Source: Cryptomeria japonica
Lineage: Eukaryota; Streptophyta; Pinopsida; Cupressales; Cupressaceae
Reading direction: 5' to 3'
Assembly: GCF_030272615.1 (NCBI RefSeq)
Contig: NC_081406.1
Coordinates: 267,149,692 to 267,213,691, forward strand
DNA length: 64,000 nt
The translations under genes were made by a program, and so were the position numbers. Of the stretch, positions 24,760 through 36,052 are shown piece after piece. Numbering within the stretch: the first letter of the stretch is position 1; every line of letters starts with the position of its first letter. The notes under the pieces are model-generated. The model made no database searches, was not told the origin of the DNA, and saw only the letters and a program-made list of their open reading frames with translations.

Positions 24760-26130
24760 ATGGTGACCGGATTGAAAGTGGGGGACAGGATTGATGGGGC
24801 ATCAAATTTTACCTCATGGAAATTTAGAGTATTGCTTGCATTAGAAGAAAATGAATTAGCAGACTTCATAAAGAATGATCCACCCGGAAATAATGAAGCT
24901 GATATATTATCTCAATGGAAGATAGACCGCGTCAAGGCAAAGAAACTCCTAGTAGATTCAGTAAAAGATCATATTGTTCCCATTATTTCCAGATTATCAA
25001 CTGCAAAAGAAATGTACAAAACGTTGGAGCAAATGTATGAAATCAATAATACTAGTCGGGCACTAGCGTTGAAACAAATACTTCATCACATAAAAATGAC
25101 AAAGGAAGAATCCATTACATCATATTTCTTAAAGATCACTGAATTAAGAGATCAACTATCAACTATTGGATATGTCATTGATAGTAAGGAATTAACTATG
25201 TTAGCCCTAAATGGACTTCCCTCCTCATGGGAATCATTTATTCAAGGATTCAGCGCAAGATCCAAACTACCAAAATTTGATGGATTAAGAACAGATTGCT
25301 TACAAGAAGAATCTAGATTGGCTGCTAGAGGGATTGAATCAAACTCCTCCAATGAGGAAAATCAAGTGCTAGCTTCCAAAACCTCATGAAGAAAGGGAAA
25401 ATTTGGTCGGAGAAGAAACTTCAAAAGAAAGAGAGACCAAAGGACAGAATCAAATCCTAAATCTTATGAGAAAACAGACCTGTCTAAAATCAAATGTTTT
25501 AGATGTGCAAAACTAGGACATTATGCCAGGGACTGCAAAACCAAACTCAAGCAACAAGCTTCTATTGCTGATGTTCATGATGAAACACATGAAGATAAAG
25601 AGTTTCTATTTATCTCTACATTATCAAGCAATGCCTTGAGCAATAGCACCACCTGGTTAATTGATAGTGGAGCCTCTAGACACATCACAGGATTTCAAAG
25701 CAATCTCTCCAACTTGATTGAAACACCAACCAATCTTGAAGTAACTATTGGAGATAATGCCAGTTATCCAATAAAAGGTTCAGGCATTGCCCACTTGCAA
25801 TTAGAATCAGGCATATCACTTCAATTGAGTGATGTATTATATGTACCTGGGATTAAAAGGAATCTTGTATCAGTTTCAGCATTAGAAGGCAAAGGCTATG
25901 AAGTTGCATTTTTTGAAGGAAAAGTACTTGCTTGGCCCAAGAATTCTCATATCAAGAAGGCACGTGAAATCAGACATAGATATGAAAGTTTGTACAAACT
26001 TTCCACCATTGTCACTCAAGCTTTGATGATGGAATCTCCAAATCCAAATGAACTATGGCACAGAAGACTTGCCCATTTGCACTATAAGGCACTACCCTAC
26101 ATGGAAAGATGGCCAAAGGCATTCCTCATC
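24760..26130 (+). pseudogene. Copia gag-protease pseudogene (one stop, one frameshift)
   Basis: The frame opens MVTGLKVGDRIDGASNFTSW (Gag) at 24760 and continues in the same frame to 26130, with a single TGA at 25387-25389. A CCHC zinc knuckle CFRCAKLGHYARDC is at about 25497-25538. Protease active site WLIDSGASRHITG is near 25652-25690. The GAG-pre-integrase segment includes LWHRRLAHLHYKAL. A one-base shift near 26105-26112 moves the frame into integrase. Gag binds RNA and forms the particle; the protease cleaves the polyprotein. Confidence 0.92.
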
Positions 26131-27362
26131 TCAACAATGAAAAAGAAGGTACTTGCAAAGGTTGTGCTTTAGGGAAGAATATAAAACATCCTTTCCCTAG
26201 TAGTGAAAATAGATCTAAAAAAATTTTAAATATTATACATTCTGATTTATGTAACCCTATGTCTATGCCATCCCTAAGCAGATTTTTGTACTATGTAACT
26301 TTTATCAACGATTACTCTAGGAAGACTTGGATCTACTTCCTAAAGTCTAAAGAGTCGGAAGAAGTCCTAAATAGGTTTAAAGAATTTAAATCTTTAGTAG
26401 AAAATATTACTGGGAAAAGAATTAAGATCCTAAGATCTGACAATGGGGGAGAATATACCTCTAAGAACTTTCACATTTTTTGTATAGAAGCAGGAATCAA
26501 AAGGGAATTTAGTGTCTCTTACAACCCTCAACAAAATGGGGTGGCGGAAAGAAAAAATAGAACCATTGTAGAAGCAGCAAAAGCTATGTTGCATGATCAA
26601 AACCTTCAAATCTCCCTATGGGTAGAAGCCTCCAAAACGATTGTTTTATGTTCACATTTTTTGTATAGAAGCAGGAATCAAAAGGGAATTTAGTGTCTCT
26701 TACAACCCTCAACAAAATGGGGTGGCGGAAAGAAAAAATAGAACCATTGTAGAAGCAGCAAAAGCTATGTTGCATGATCAAAACCGTCAAATCTCCCTAT
26801 GGGTAGAAGCCTCCAAAACGATTGTTTTATGTTCAAAATATAAGCCCACACCATATCCTACAAAACATGACTCCTGAAGAAGCCTTCATAGGTATAAAAC
26901 CAAAAGTAAGTCACCTTAGGATATTTGGATGTGTTGTCTACATCAACATACCCAAAGAGAAAAGAACTAAACTTGAACCCTCAGGCAAAAGAGGAATTTT
27001 TATAGGTTATAGTGAGTCATACAAATCCTATAGAATCTACATCCCTGGACAAAAGCAAATCGAGGTAAGTAGAGATGTAATCTTTGAAGAGGACATTGCT
27101 TTCAAAAGATCAAAAGGATATCATATGGAAGTTGAAGATGAAGAATCAGAACCTCCTCAAGACATGGAAGTTGATCCCTCCCCTGAGTCTCAGAGGGAGA
27201 TTACTGAGATACAAGAAGACAATGAACCAACTGAACCATTGGACCCACCGATGGTCCTAGAGATATTATAGTGAATCGAAAGAGGCCACTATGAGCCAGA
27301 AAAACAATGCAAGAAGCTGAAAAATTTGCTGCTCCCAAAGGTACCTTTAGAGAGAGCAAAAG
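26109..27362 (+). pseudogene. Copia integrase pseudogene with internal duplication
   Basis: CKGCALGK completes the zinc-binding region. The catalytic residues are seen in IIHSDLC, RSDNGGEY and NGVAERKNRT. A 181-bp tandem duplication (26470-26831) copies the block with the catalytic Glu and breaks the frame. Integrase resumes with NMTPEEAFIGIKPKVSHLRI and runs to about 27271, then degraded linker sequence to the nested LTR at 27364. Confidence 0.9.
26470..26831 (+). repeat. 181-bp tandem duplication inside integrase
   Basis: Units 26470-26650 and 26651-26831 both begin TTCACATTTTTTGTATAG. I see essentially one substitution (AACCTT against AACCGT) plus junction differences. The length is not a multiple of three, so the frame shifts. 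Confidence 0.93.
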
Positions 27363-27363
27363 A

Positions 27364-29637
27364 TGTAATGTCCCTACTAGTTAGAGATCACTGTCCTGCA
27401 AAACAGATTGTTAGAAATACAACAAATATACATATATAGCTAATCTAATTTGCAATTACTTAATTAATGCTAATCTCAATTCTTATTTAATAGAAAGGAT
27501 ACAAGTGCAGTACTGGGACATATCCTTAGGCGGCTGTGAAACTCGCCTTCTTGGAACCCATCTTGGTTCCAAGCCATCCAGGAAATCGAAGGTTAATTCG
27601 ATTCTTGTCTTGGATGTAATTTCTTACACCCAAGCCATCCAGGAAATCGAAAGTTAATTCGATTCCTATCTTGGATGTAATTTCTTACACCCAAGCCATA
27701 CCAAGAAAGACCATCCTATATGATCCATTCCTTGCCTAGGATGATGCATCTCATCATCCAAGTCTACCAGAAGGGACCGGCTAGATCCGTCTCTTCTTGG
27801 ATGAACTTAGTCAACCAAGCCATATATATGCATATAGATATTTAGTATATACTGCCTACCAGGGATTATCATAATCCCTCCATTAGGCTAAGGGAGTTTC
27901 CTCCCTATAGCCTCCATCATACAATCACATTTATATTACATTTTACAATTTATTACTATTTTCCATTTCATAATCTACATTTACATGTTCCTAACTTAAC
28001 ATGTATTCCATAACGTATATTCAAGAAACATCCATTATCATATATTCACATTTATTTATTAACGTATATTCCTAACTATTCCTTAATATGTATTCATTAA
28101 CATATATTTTCACATATTCATTAACATATGTTTACACATATTCCTTAACATCTAAAAACCATTCATTAATGTATATATTAAAATATTCATTAACATATAT
28201 ATTAAATATGCATTAATTACATTCATTAACATATATATTAAATATTCATTCATTAATATATGTATTTAAATATTCATTCATTAATATATGTATTAAAATA
28301 TTAATTACTTATATTCATTAACATCTACAGTAAATAAGCATTAAGTATATTCATTAACATATATAAAAATATTAATTCCTTACTTACCTGTTCTTAATCC
28401 CGTAGCAGTAGTTTCCGATCTGTACTTGCCTTCGCTGTTCGTAGTTTTCCCCCCTTCACACACTTCCACAACTTATTCTATATATACATTCCCTCCTTCA
28501 CTGAAACATTGTGTCTTTTGCATTAACCCGTGATTGACGGGTTGTGTCCTAGCGGTGATTTTTGTTTTGGCTTAATCACTGACTAACAAAGATAATATTT
28601 ATTTGATTTAAGGACAAAACATTTCCTTAAAAAATCGCACCATGTAGAGGAATATTATCTTTAACAAAGTCAAACCAACACTTTATTACTTCCGACTCTT
28701 ATTACCCAGTATTGTAAATCGTTTAGCCTCTTCTTAATGAATTGTATCATTAAAAAATATACATTAATCAACATAGAACTTCAGCGAACCACTAATGATT
28801 TATTAGTGAACCGTTTCATATTGTATATGGGGTCCACCACTTTAAGCTTCAAACATTTCTCTCACCATTTCATATTGGGTCCACCACTTTAGGCTTTGAA
28901 CATTTGTTTGACCACCAATCAGACTTAGGAATTGTATCCATGTCAGATTTGGTAGCTTTTGCATCCACCGCAAATATTGTGAAGAGAAAATACGAACAGT
29001 AGTAATATCTTATCAAGTATTTTTATAATATTATATTATTAACTGTATCACTGAGTTTATTTCTGCATATGTGCTGAGTGTTATGTCATGTGCTGAGTGT
29101 TATGTTATGTCATGGTTATTATTGCTACTCCACGCACTTGCTGGTCATGGATTGTCTCGAGTACGAATGCTAATAAATGTGTTACAACCTAATTATCAAA
29201 TGCTACCGCTGATGATCGTTGATGTATGAGTTGTTGTAATTACTTTGGCTTTGGACGGTTGTATTACTATTTCTTGACTTCAATATATTGGTCACTTTTC
29301 CCTTGTATAATTACTTTGTTTTAATTGCCTATTGTGTCTTTTAGTTATTGTTGTCAATTACGGTGTGGTCATCAAAGACTATGCTCATTGTTCCATACTT
29401 AATGGTCATTGGCCATCTTTAGACTAGTCTTTAATTGTATTATTATTTATTATTGAATATATAATTATGTTGATAATATATATTATTCAAGTCATGTTCA
29501 TAAATAATATTTAATTAATGAATTTTAAATAATCATTCATTGGTAATTATTATATTAATTAATACTAATAATTTCTTCATTTAGGGTCTCTCTCTTTCTC
29601 TTCGTATATATATAACGATCCAAGAGGGGACATGACA
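27364..29637 (+). mobile_element. Solo LTR nested in the copia element (2274 bp)
   Basis: TGTAATGTCCC...GGGGACATGACA with a perfect duplication AAAGA (27359-27363 and 29638-29642). The copia frame resumes beyond it. It contains a 61-bp tandem duplication and a very AT-rich stretch (27950-28380) of ATTCATTAACATATAT-like motifs. A TATA-like TCTATATATACA lies at about 28477. Because the ends are inverted repeats, the strand is an inference. Confidence 0.92.
27569..27700 (+). repeat. 61-bp tandem duplication with hairpin potential
   Basis: CCAAGCCATCCAGGAAATCG begins at 27569 and 27630, and a partial third copy (CCAAGCCATACC) at 27691. Each unit has near-inverted arms AATCGAA and TTCGATT. Confidence 0.85.
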
Positions 29638-29642
29638 AAAGA

Positions 29643-31200
29643 CCACACAAATTATCTAACTTCGTGGCATTAATGAGCAACATCTACTACAATTGAAGAA
29701 GCAGAAAAACAATAACTACGGAAGGATGCAATGATTGAAGAATACCAATCCATCATGAAAAATGACGTTTGGGACATTGTACCAAGACCCAAAGAGAAAT
29801 CAGTCGTTTCTTCAGAATGGTTATTCAAAATAAAACATGCAGCAGATGGTAGCATTGAAAAATAAAAAGCTAGATTCGTGGCCAGAGGATTCTCACAAAA
29901 GGAGGCCATTGACTATGAGGAAACATTTGCACCTGTAGCCCGTTATACATTTATTAGAACCATCATTGCAATTGTTGCAGCTAAGAAATGGAAATTACAT
30001 CAAATGGATGTAAAAACTGCATTCTTAAATGGAATGATTGAAGAAGTTTATATCGAACAACCTGAAGGTTTTATGGTTTATGAAAAGGATACACATGTAT
30101 GCAAGCTAAAGAAAGCTCTCTATGGTCTTAAACAAGCTCCCCGAGCTTGGTATGAGAGAATTGATCATTATCTATTAAGCTTAGGATTTAGTAAAAGTGA
30201 TGTTGATTCAAATCTATATCTTAAAATAGTTAATGGTGAAGCTCTAATTCTAGTTCTCTATGTGGATGATTTATTCCTTATTGGTGAAGAGCATCTTATC
30301 ATCAAATGTAAGAGAGAATTAGCATCAGAATTCGAAATGAAGGATCTAGGTGCTATGCATTACTTCTAGGATTGGAGATATGGCAAAAGTCTAATGAAAT
30401 TCTTCTCAGTCAAGGAAAGTACACTATCGACATCTTGAAAAGATTCGGCATGCTAGATTGCAAATCTATGTCAACTCCCATGGAGACCAATCTAAGGAAG
30501 TTAAGAGAATCAGCAACTAATTCAGATCTTGTAGACCCTACTTTGTACAGACAATTAATTGGATCCTTGATGTATCTTGTAAACACAAGGCTTGACATTT
30601 GTTATGTAATAAGTGCACTCAGTCAATTCATGAATGAACCAAGGCATATACACCTAGTTGCAGCCAAACACATATTAAGATATCTGCGAGGTACAATTGG
30701 TTATGGATTGAAGTATTCATGTAATGTGGATCTAAATCTGCAAGGTTTCTCCGACTCAGATTGGGCTGGAAGTGTAACTGACCGGAAAAGCACTTTCGGT
30801 TTTTGCTTCAATTTAGGATCTGATGTTGTCTCCTGGTGTAGTAGGAAACAATCCTCTATAGCACTTAGCACAGCTGAAGCAGAATATATTGCAGCATGTA
30901 TGGCAGCCCGAGAAGCAGTGTGGCTAAGAAAGCTACTAGCTAGATTATTTGGTAAACCTGTAACTCCTACAACTATCCACTATGACAATCAAAGCTGTGT
31001 AAAGATTTCTATAAATCTTGTGTTCCATGATAGGACAAAACATGTTGAAATCCAGTATCACTACATAAGAGACATGGTTCAAAGGAATACTATTCAACTC
31101 AAGTATATTAGAACTGATGAATAGACAGTCGACATTCCCACCAAGCCTCTTGCTAGAACAAAATTTGTGTACTTTCAAAAAAGGCTTGGGATTGTGGAGA
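29643..31200 (+). pseudogene. Copia RT-RNase H pseudogene
   Basis: The RT region begins near 29660. It has WLFKIKHAADGSIEK, ARGFSQKEAIDYEETFAPVA, QMDVKTAFLNG, KALYGLKQAPRAWY and the catalytic LYVDDLFLIG (about 30258-30290). RNase H shows SDSDWAGSVTDRKSTFGFC, ALSTAEAEYIA and DNQSC. Stops occur at about 29862, 30367 and 31122. After the last stop the frame still reads VDIPTKPLARTKF, the usual copia C-terminus. Otherwise the domain is well preserved. Confidence 0.93.
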
Positions 31201-31274
31201 ATGAAGCTCTTGCTGAGAGGGAGTTCTCACATCAATAAATCCTCGAGGTATGAACATGTTTCTTTCCTTCTTCC

Positions 31275-31520
31275 TTGTCATGTTGAGTGAGTCCATGACA
31301 ACCCTGGTTGCAAAAGTCATGTTGAGAGAATCCATGACATGTCATAGTTAACGTCATGTTGAGAGATTCCTTGGCTAAACTCATTGCGTTGAGAGATTCC
31401 ACAATTGAGCACTTAAGCATTACATCATCTTGAGTGATTCCATGATGAACATCATGTTGAGTGAGTCCATTATGAATCAGAGTCTAATCTTGATTTCACC
31501 ATGTTGAATGATTCCATGGT
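31275..31520 (+). repeat. Seven interspersed GTTGAG-type repeats before the copia PPT
   Basis: Copies of (CAT)GTTGAGxGAxTCC(ATGA) occur near 31278, 31318, 31353, 31385, 31424, 31451 and 31499, 27-40 bp apart, with unrelated spacers. They lie between the RNase H stop and the PPT, where no protein is expected. Confidence 0.8.
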
Positions 31521-31560
31521 AAATCATGAATATGAAGTGTTGCCTTACTTTTATCTACAT

Positions 31561-31574
31561 AGACAAAGAGGGAG
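31561..31574 (+). other. Copia polypurine tract
   Basis: AGACAAAGAGGGAG immediately precedes the 3' LTR start TGTTAATTCC. Confidence 0.85.
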
Positions 31575-32417
31575 TGTTAATTCCTAAATTATCTTATGTA
31601 GATAAAACAAATGTCAAATTGGCCTAATCGGCCTTTGACATTTGTAGTTTATGATTACAAAATTTCTTATATACTTTATTGTTTAAATCAGCTATTAACT
31701 TAACAAATCACTATTGTTTATATATCTATTTCATAATCGTAATTATCTAAATTGTCTATCTATATTTATCTAGTTTCATTTATGTAACTAGCGGAGTTTA
31801 ATTAAATGAATCGGTTAATGTAAACCCGATTTATTTATGAATCGGTTGGGATTGCAACCTTTGGAGAAGTCACCTCTTCTCAAGATGCAATCACTATTAT
31901 ATTTATCTCATTGCGGATGTAGATAATTTTAATTTTTTATGCTGCACGTCTGAAAGACTATCAAAATATTATATATATCAACACATACTTCTTAGATTAA
32001 TAAGACAGCGATATTGTGTGCAGATCAAACAATTCCCAGATCAATTGAACATTGATATTGAAGATATAATCATCGAATCATTTGCAGACCGAAGTTCAGT
32101 GAATCCGTCCCTGAATAATCTTATATATAAGAAGTCGATTGTCTCCTTCAGTCAGGCTTATACATAATACATAAAGATTGATATCTATACATACTGGAGA
32201 TTGTCAGACTCAGATTATTAGAAGAAATATACAGCAGTCTAAAGTTGTCAGATACTAACAACAGTCCATATACAATACATATATATATTAATTGAACTTG
32301 TATGAAGACAATTCATATTAAATCTATGTTATGCTATGTTCTATCTTTAAATTTGTAAAAATACGTTTTGTATAAATCTGATACAATTATACTGTGTAAA
32401 TCTGATTAAAATTTACT
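31575..32417 (+). mobile_element. Copia 3' LTR (843 bp)
   Basis: Matches the 5' LTR end to end. The last base is T instead of A (TTTACT), followed by the CTCTA duplication. Confidence 0.93.
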
Positions 32418-34110
32418 CTCTAATGGTAAAACATAAAAGTCATCTATCAGAGTGTAATCACCCATCTGGATACTGAGCTGAGGAATCCTCCTAGTACAAT
32501 CCAAAACTGCACCATCTGCAACCTTCACACCAAATCCTAAAAATTCCTCTATCTATAACCCACGTTTCTCTACCAAATGCTGATCAATAAAGTTGTGGGT
32601 CACTCCAGTATCTACTAAACACACTACATGTTGCTCCTGAATAGTTCCCTTCAATCTGAAAGTGTGGAACTTAGGATAACTGGAAAGAGTGGCCATGGTG
32701 ACATTGGTTGTAGCCTGTGCATCAGTAGAAACAAGCTCAATCTGGAGATCCTCAATATGCTCTCCCTCATCATCAGTGTCTTGTATATGCTCATCATCCA
32801 CATCTGAGCTCACTTCAATGAGATGAACTTTGCCTTAGCCAAGGCACCTGTGTCCCGGTTCCGAAGGTTTCTTACAAGTAAAACACAGTTTCTTCCTCCT
32901 CAATTCATTTCTAGACTCCTGATCAATCCTAGGAGAAGATGTGTTACCCTTCTGTGGATTGAAAGGCTTTTGGAAGGGTTTGGAGTTCCAGGGAAAAAAT
33001 CTGTTTTGCTGAAAAATAAATGATGGCGGAGTAGTGTCCAAATCTAATGTGAGTTGAATAGCCTCCTGCAGAGTCTTACGCTTCAAAGCCTTAACCAAAC
33101 CACAGTATCTCTCACAAAGTCCCTCTATGAAGAGCATAACCACCCTCCTAATAGGCATCTCAGGTACCATCACTGCTATACGCTGAAATTCATTAATGTA
33201 TGTATCCACATGTCTCGTTTGTTTCAGGAGAGCTAAATCCCTGTAATAAAGTTCCACATCTTTCCTGTCAAATCTGGAAATCAGCCTCTCTGTGAACTCC
33301 GCATATGAATGAATGAGGGCATGATTCTACGTGACCAATCCATGGTGCCACCAGTCATATGCGACACCCTCCAAATGCAAGACAACAAACTGAATGGCCT
33401 CAATTTCAGCCATGGGTTTCAAGGAAAGGTATATATTTAGCTTGTGAACCCACACTTGTGCACTAGTGGAACCATTGCCATCAAAAGTGGATAAAATCAG
33501 CTTTTATCTGTAGCCTTCTTCAGATCATTATTCCATTGTTGTCTGGGTCCCCTGTCATTCTGTCCCCTCATGGAATCACGGCGCTGCATACAATATTGAT
33601 GCAATGGAAATGCATCTCTGACATGTGCTAGTAGACATGCCCACTCATCGATGGCAGCCATAACTGTGTCCTGGAAGGTGATTCCATTATGAGGATCAGC
33701 CAATGGTGGTTCATCTCTAGGAGTGAACCATGGGAGCATAGGCCTATCTACTATCCTAGTATGGGTCTTGTCCCTCCGTGGTGAGATGGATGCATTACTC
33801 AAGAAAGATGGAGTTCTACTGCTGCCCCTACTTCCTACAGTTGACACTATCCTTCTACGGCTCCTGTGCCTTCCCTATTATTTCCCAAATCCATTATGTC
33901 AAGTGTGTCCTGTAACTTGTAGATTGCCTGAACAATTCTTGGCTGTGATTTAGCCAAGCTCCTCATAATTTCATCAGGATTGAGTGGAATTTATCTCTCA
34001 TGTCTGGGTGGGCTCCTCTGACCTTCTGGTATATCACCCATATTAGTCTCAAAGGGTGGTTCCGTGAAGAAATTTAAATCCACTCTAGGTCTCCTCCCTA
34101 TGTAATATCA
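32418..34110 (-). pseudogene. Gypsy gag-protease pseudogene (minus-strand element)
   Basis: From 5' to 3' on the minus strand: N-terminal Gag 34100-33497; Gag core to about 32900, with YRDLALLKQTRHVDTYINEF and VMLFIEGLCERY; zinc-knuckle-like CFTCKKPSEPGHRC near 32840-32885; protease with VCLVDTGVTHNFIDQ at about 32570-32620. The active site reads DTG rather than DSG. The continuation of protease is split by the copia element. Stops are scattered. It shares the Gag family of the 482-2497 pseudogene. Confidence 0.9.
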
Positions 34111-34169
34111 ATAGGTACCAAATCTGCCCCGCTGCATAGAATTACTATATTGACCCCCAAGCTGGCAGG

Positions 34170-34187
34170 ATCATAGCTTTGATACCA
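34170..34187 (-). other. Gypsy primer binding site
   Basis: The minus strand reads TGGTATCAAAGC, tRNA-Met type, nine bases after the 5' LTR end. Confidence 0.75.
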
Positions 34188-34196
34188 CTGAGATAT

Positions 34197-35479
34197 TGTT
34201 TAGGACTGAGCGCGAATCTGATCGGTTTGTTTGAATTTTGAATCTTTGACAGTGTGAATTGTTTGGGGTTTTTTGACAATTTGACGTTTTATACTTTTTT
34301 GAAGTTATTTGGGGTCATAAATGAAGTTTTGTAAGCTGGGAATTAACAAGTCAGATTTAGGAACACTAAAGCCAAAATTGGCCTACCCTTAGTCCCATGC
34401 TTGCACGTTGAGCTCCTTTTATTGACTTGACTGAAAGGATGTTGTTAGTGAGGCCTTCACTATGTGCTGTCAGCTCCAATAAGCTTTATTGTGCTTGCCA
34501 TGACTTACCAAAATGAATTTAGAGAAGGATCTACACACCCAATGTGATTCCTTGACTGGTGCCAAAAGCAAACCCTTGATTTATTGGATATTTTCTCAAA
34601 GAATTATTTGATCTGTCTACACAAGCGATTTATTGTGCTAGGAAATCAGTGCATAGCTGATCTTATTCGATGACAATAATTTCTGAGTCAAAACCCTAAG
34701 CTAATAACCTTGTATTTATTTCTTTGTACTCCACAAGCAGGGTGGATGGTACAGCCCAGCTGGAGTAGTACGGCCTGCAATTAATGACACCAAAGCAGAT
34801 GTAAAGAACCTCCAATCTGCCCAAATCTGCTGTCTTTGATCAGCCGATGCCAATGGAGGAGAGATTTCACTGATTCTAGCCCCTGTTGATCAAATCCGAA
34901 CCTTGTATGCTGCGTGGGAATGCTGGAAGTGATGGGGGTATGGTCCACACCTTCCACCAATGGAGGATTATCGCCCTCTTCAGGTTCCCAAACCTGAATA
35001 TCACTGCTGCAACTTGTGCTAAGCCAGGACGTTGTCATAAAAATGTAATTGAATGAATTTTCCAAAATGAATTCCTCCTTAAATTAAACATCGAACCCTA
35101 AAAGAGGCACCTCCAAGATGCCAAGGAATCTTCTATTCCCTCCAATTGGGTGCTCAGCTATGAGGGTTGGCTCATCATTAAAGAATTGACCACCTTTTTA
35201 AAAGTTATTACTTGCCTAGGAGTGGGGTCATGTAACATTTTAGAATAAAGTTACTTATTAACATCTTTTAAGAAATTAACTTTTTTATTTTTAGAAAAAG
35301 TTACCTTTATAACTTTATATTATAAAGTTCCTTTATTATCTTCACCAAAGACATAAATTGACTAAGTCTAGGTCTCCTTTGGCTAGCCAACTCATCTCCA
35401 AACACTGAACTTCACCTGTGGAGATGGGTGACAAGTGAATCTGAGCTCTGAATGGCACTAAAGAAGAGGGGACATTACA
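34197..35479 (-). mobile_element. 5' LTR of the minus-strand gypsy element (1283 bp)
   Basis: Starts TGTAATGTCCCCTC at 35479 and ends CTAAACA at 34197 on the minus strand. It lacks the short insertion found in the partner LTR. Confidence 0.92.
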
Positions 35480-35836
35480 ACATGTCAAACTGCAATGTGC
35501 AACATTTATTTAGTGATAAATTGATACCGTCCTATCAACACTTTGTCACCCTAGTTAAAGCCACCAACATCATTGTGTTAAAATGATAAGTTGATACTAT
35601 CCTATCAGCACTTGTCACCCTAGTTAAAGCCACCAACGTCATTGTGTTAAAAAAGGACTTAGAAGATTGTGAATCTCAATAGAATACTACAAAAGGCTAT
35701 GTTTCTAGTTGGATGGTTCTAAATCTTGATGATAGAACCTTTTAAAGGTTTTGACAAGAAATACAAGGATTTCCTTCTCCTTCCATATGTGTCAAAATTA
35801 TATTGTTGCATGACAAAATGATAACCAACCAGTTTA
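35480..35836. repeat. Unassigned spacer with a 70-bp tandem duplication
   Basis: A unit beginning GATAAATTGATACC at 35515 recurs as GATAAGTTGATACT at 35585, both continuing through CCCTAGTTAAAGCCACCAAC. Several substitutions separate them. No gene is seen. Confidence 0.75.
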
Positions 35837-36052
35837 TGTAATGTCCCTTTCCTAACCAGTTTAGTATGGTGGACAATCAGCCTATCCAATGGGTTCCTAT
35901 AGGCTAATGGTGTTAGAGTTAGGGAGCTTTGGAGTCAATTTATGCAGCAGGATGGTAGAACCAGATGTTTAGTTGAGCTCCAACAACTATTACGATCATA
36001 ATGCCCTTTTCTAGAGTGATTTTAGGTGCATCTTCCTATACTTACTATTTTA
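35837..36052 (+). mobile_element. LTR fragment, same subfamily as the LTR at 48704
   Basis: TGTAATGTCCCTTTCCTAAC and the next 200 bp track the LTR at 48704 closely by eye. The match stops inside the CTTACTATTTT palindrome at about 36052, where LINE sequence begins. It may be the 5' LTR of the gypsy remnant at 46556-48703. Confidence 0.7.

Larger units (their letters stand above)
23849..32417 (+). mobile_element. Complete Ty1/copia element (8569 bp incl. nested solo LTR)
   Basis: Perfect 5-bp duplication CTCTA (23844-23848, 32418-32422). LTRs are 23849-24681 and 31575-32417, with PBS and PPT in place. Domain order is gag, protease, integrase, RT, RNase H, the copia order. It was inserted in the protease-RT region of the minus-strand gypsy. 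It is only lightly damaged apart from one 181-bp duplication and the nested solo LTR. Confidence 0.95.
19173..35479 (-). mobile_element. Full-length Ty3/gypsy chromovirus, interrupted by a copia element
   Basis: On the minus strand: 5' LTR 34197-35479, PBS 34170-34187, gag and protease 34110-32418, an inserted copia element, then RT, RNase H, integrase and chromodomain 23843-20791, PPT 20790-20775, and 3' LTR 20774-19173. Both LTRs start TGTAATGTCCCC and end CTAAACA. The left flank ACATGTGAAATATGC and right flank ACATGTCAAACTGC are alike over about 14 bp, far longer than the usual 5-bp duplication. The coding region has many stops, so the element is inactive. Confidence 0.92.

Noticed and set aside
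27364-29637. Large DNA transposon or MITE with inverted ends
   Set aside because: A 5-bp duplication, a TATA box, and the same ends on LTRs that flank a gypsy element favour a solo LTR.
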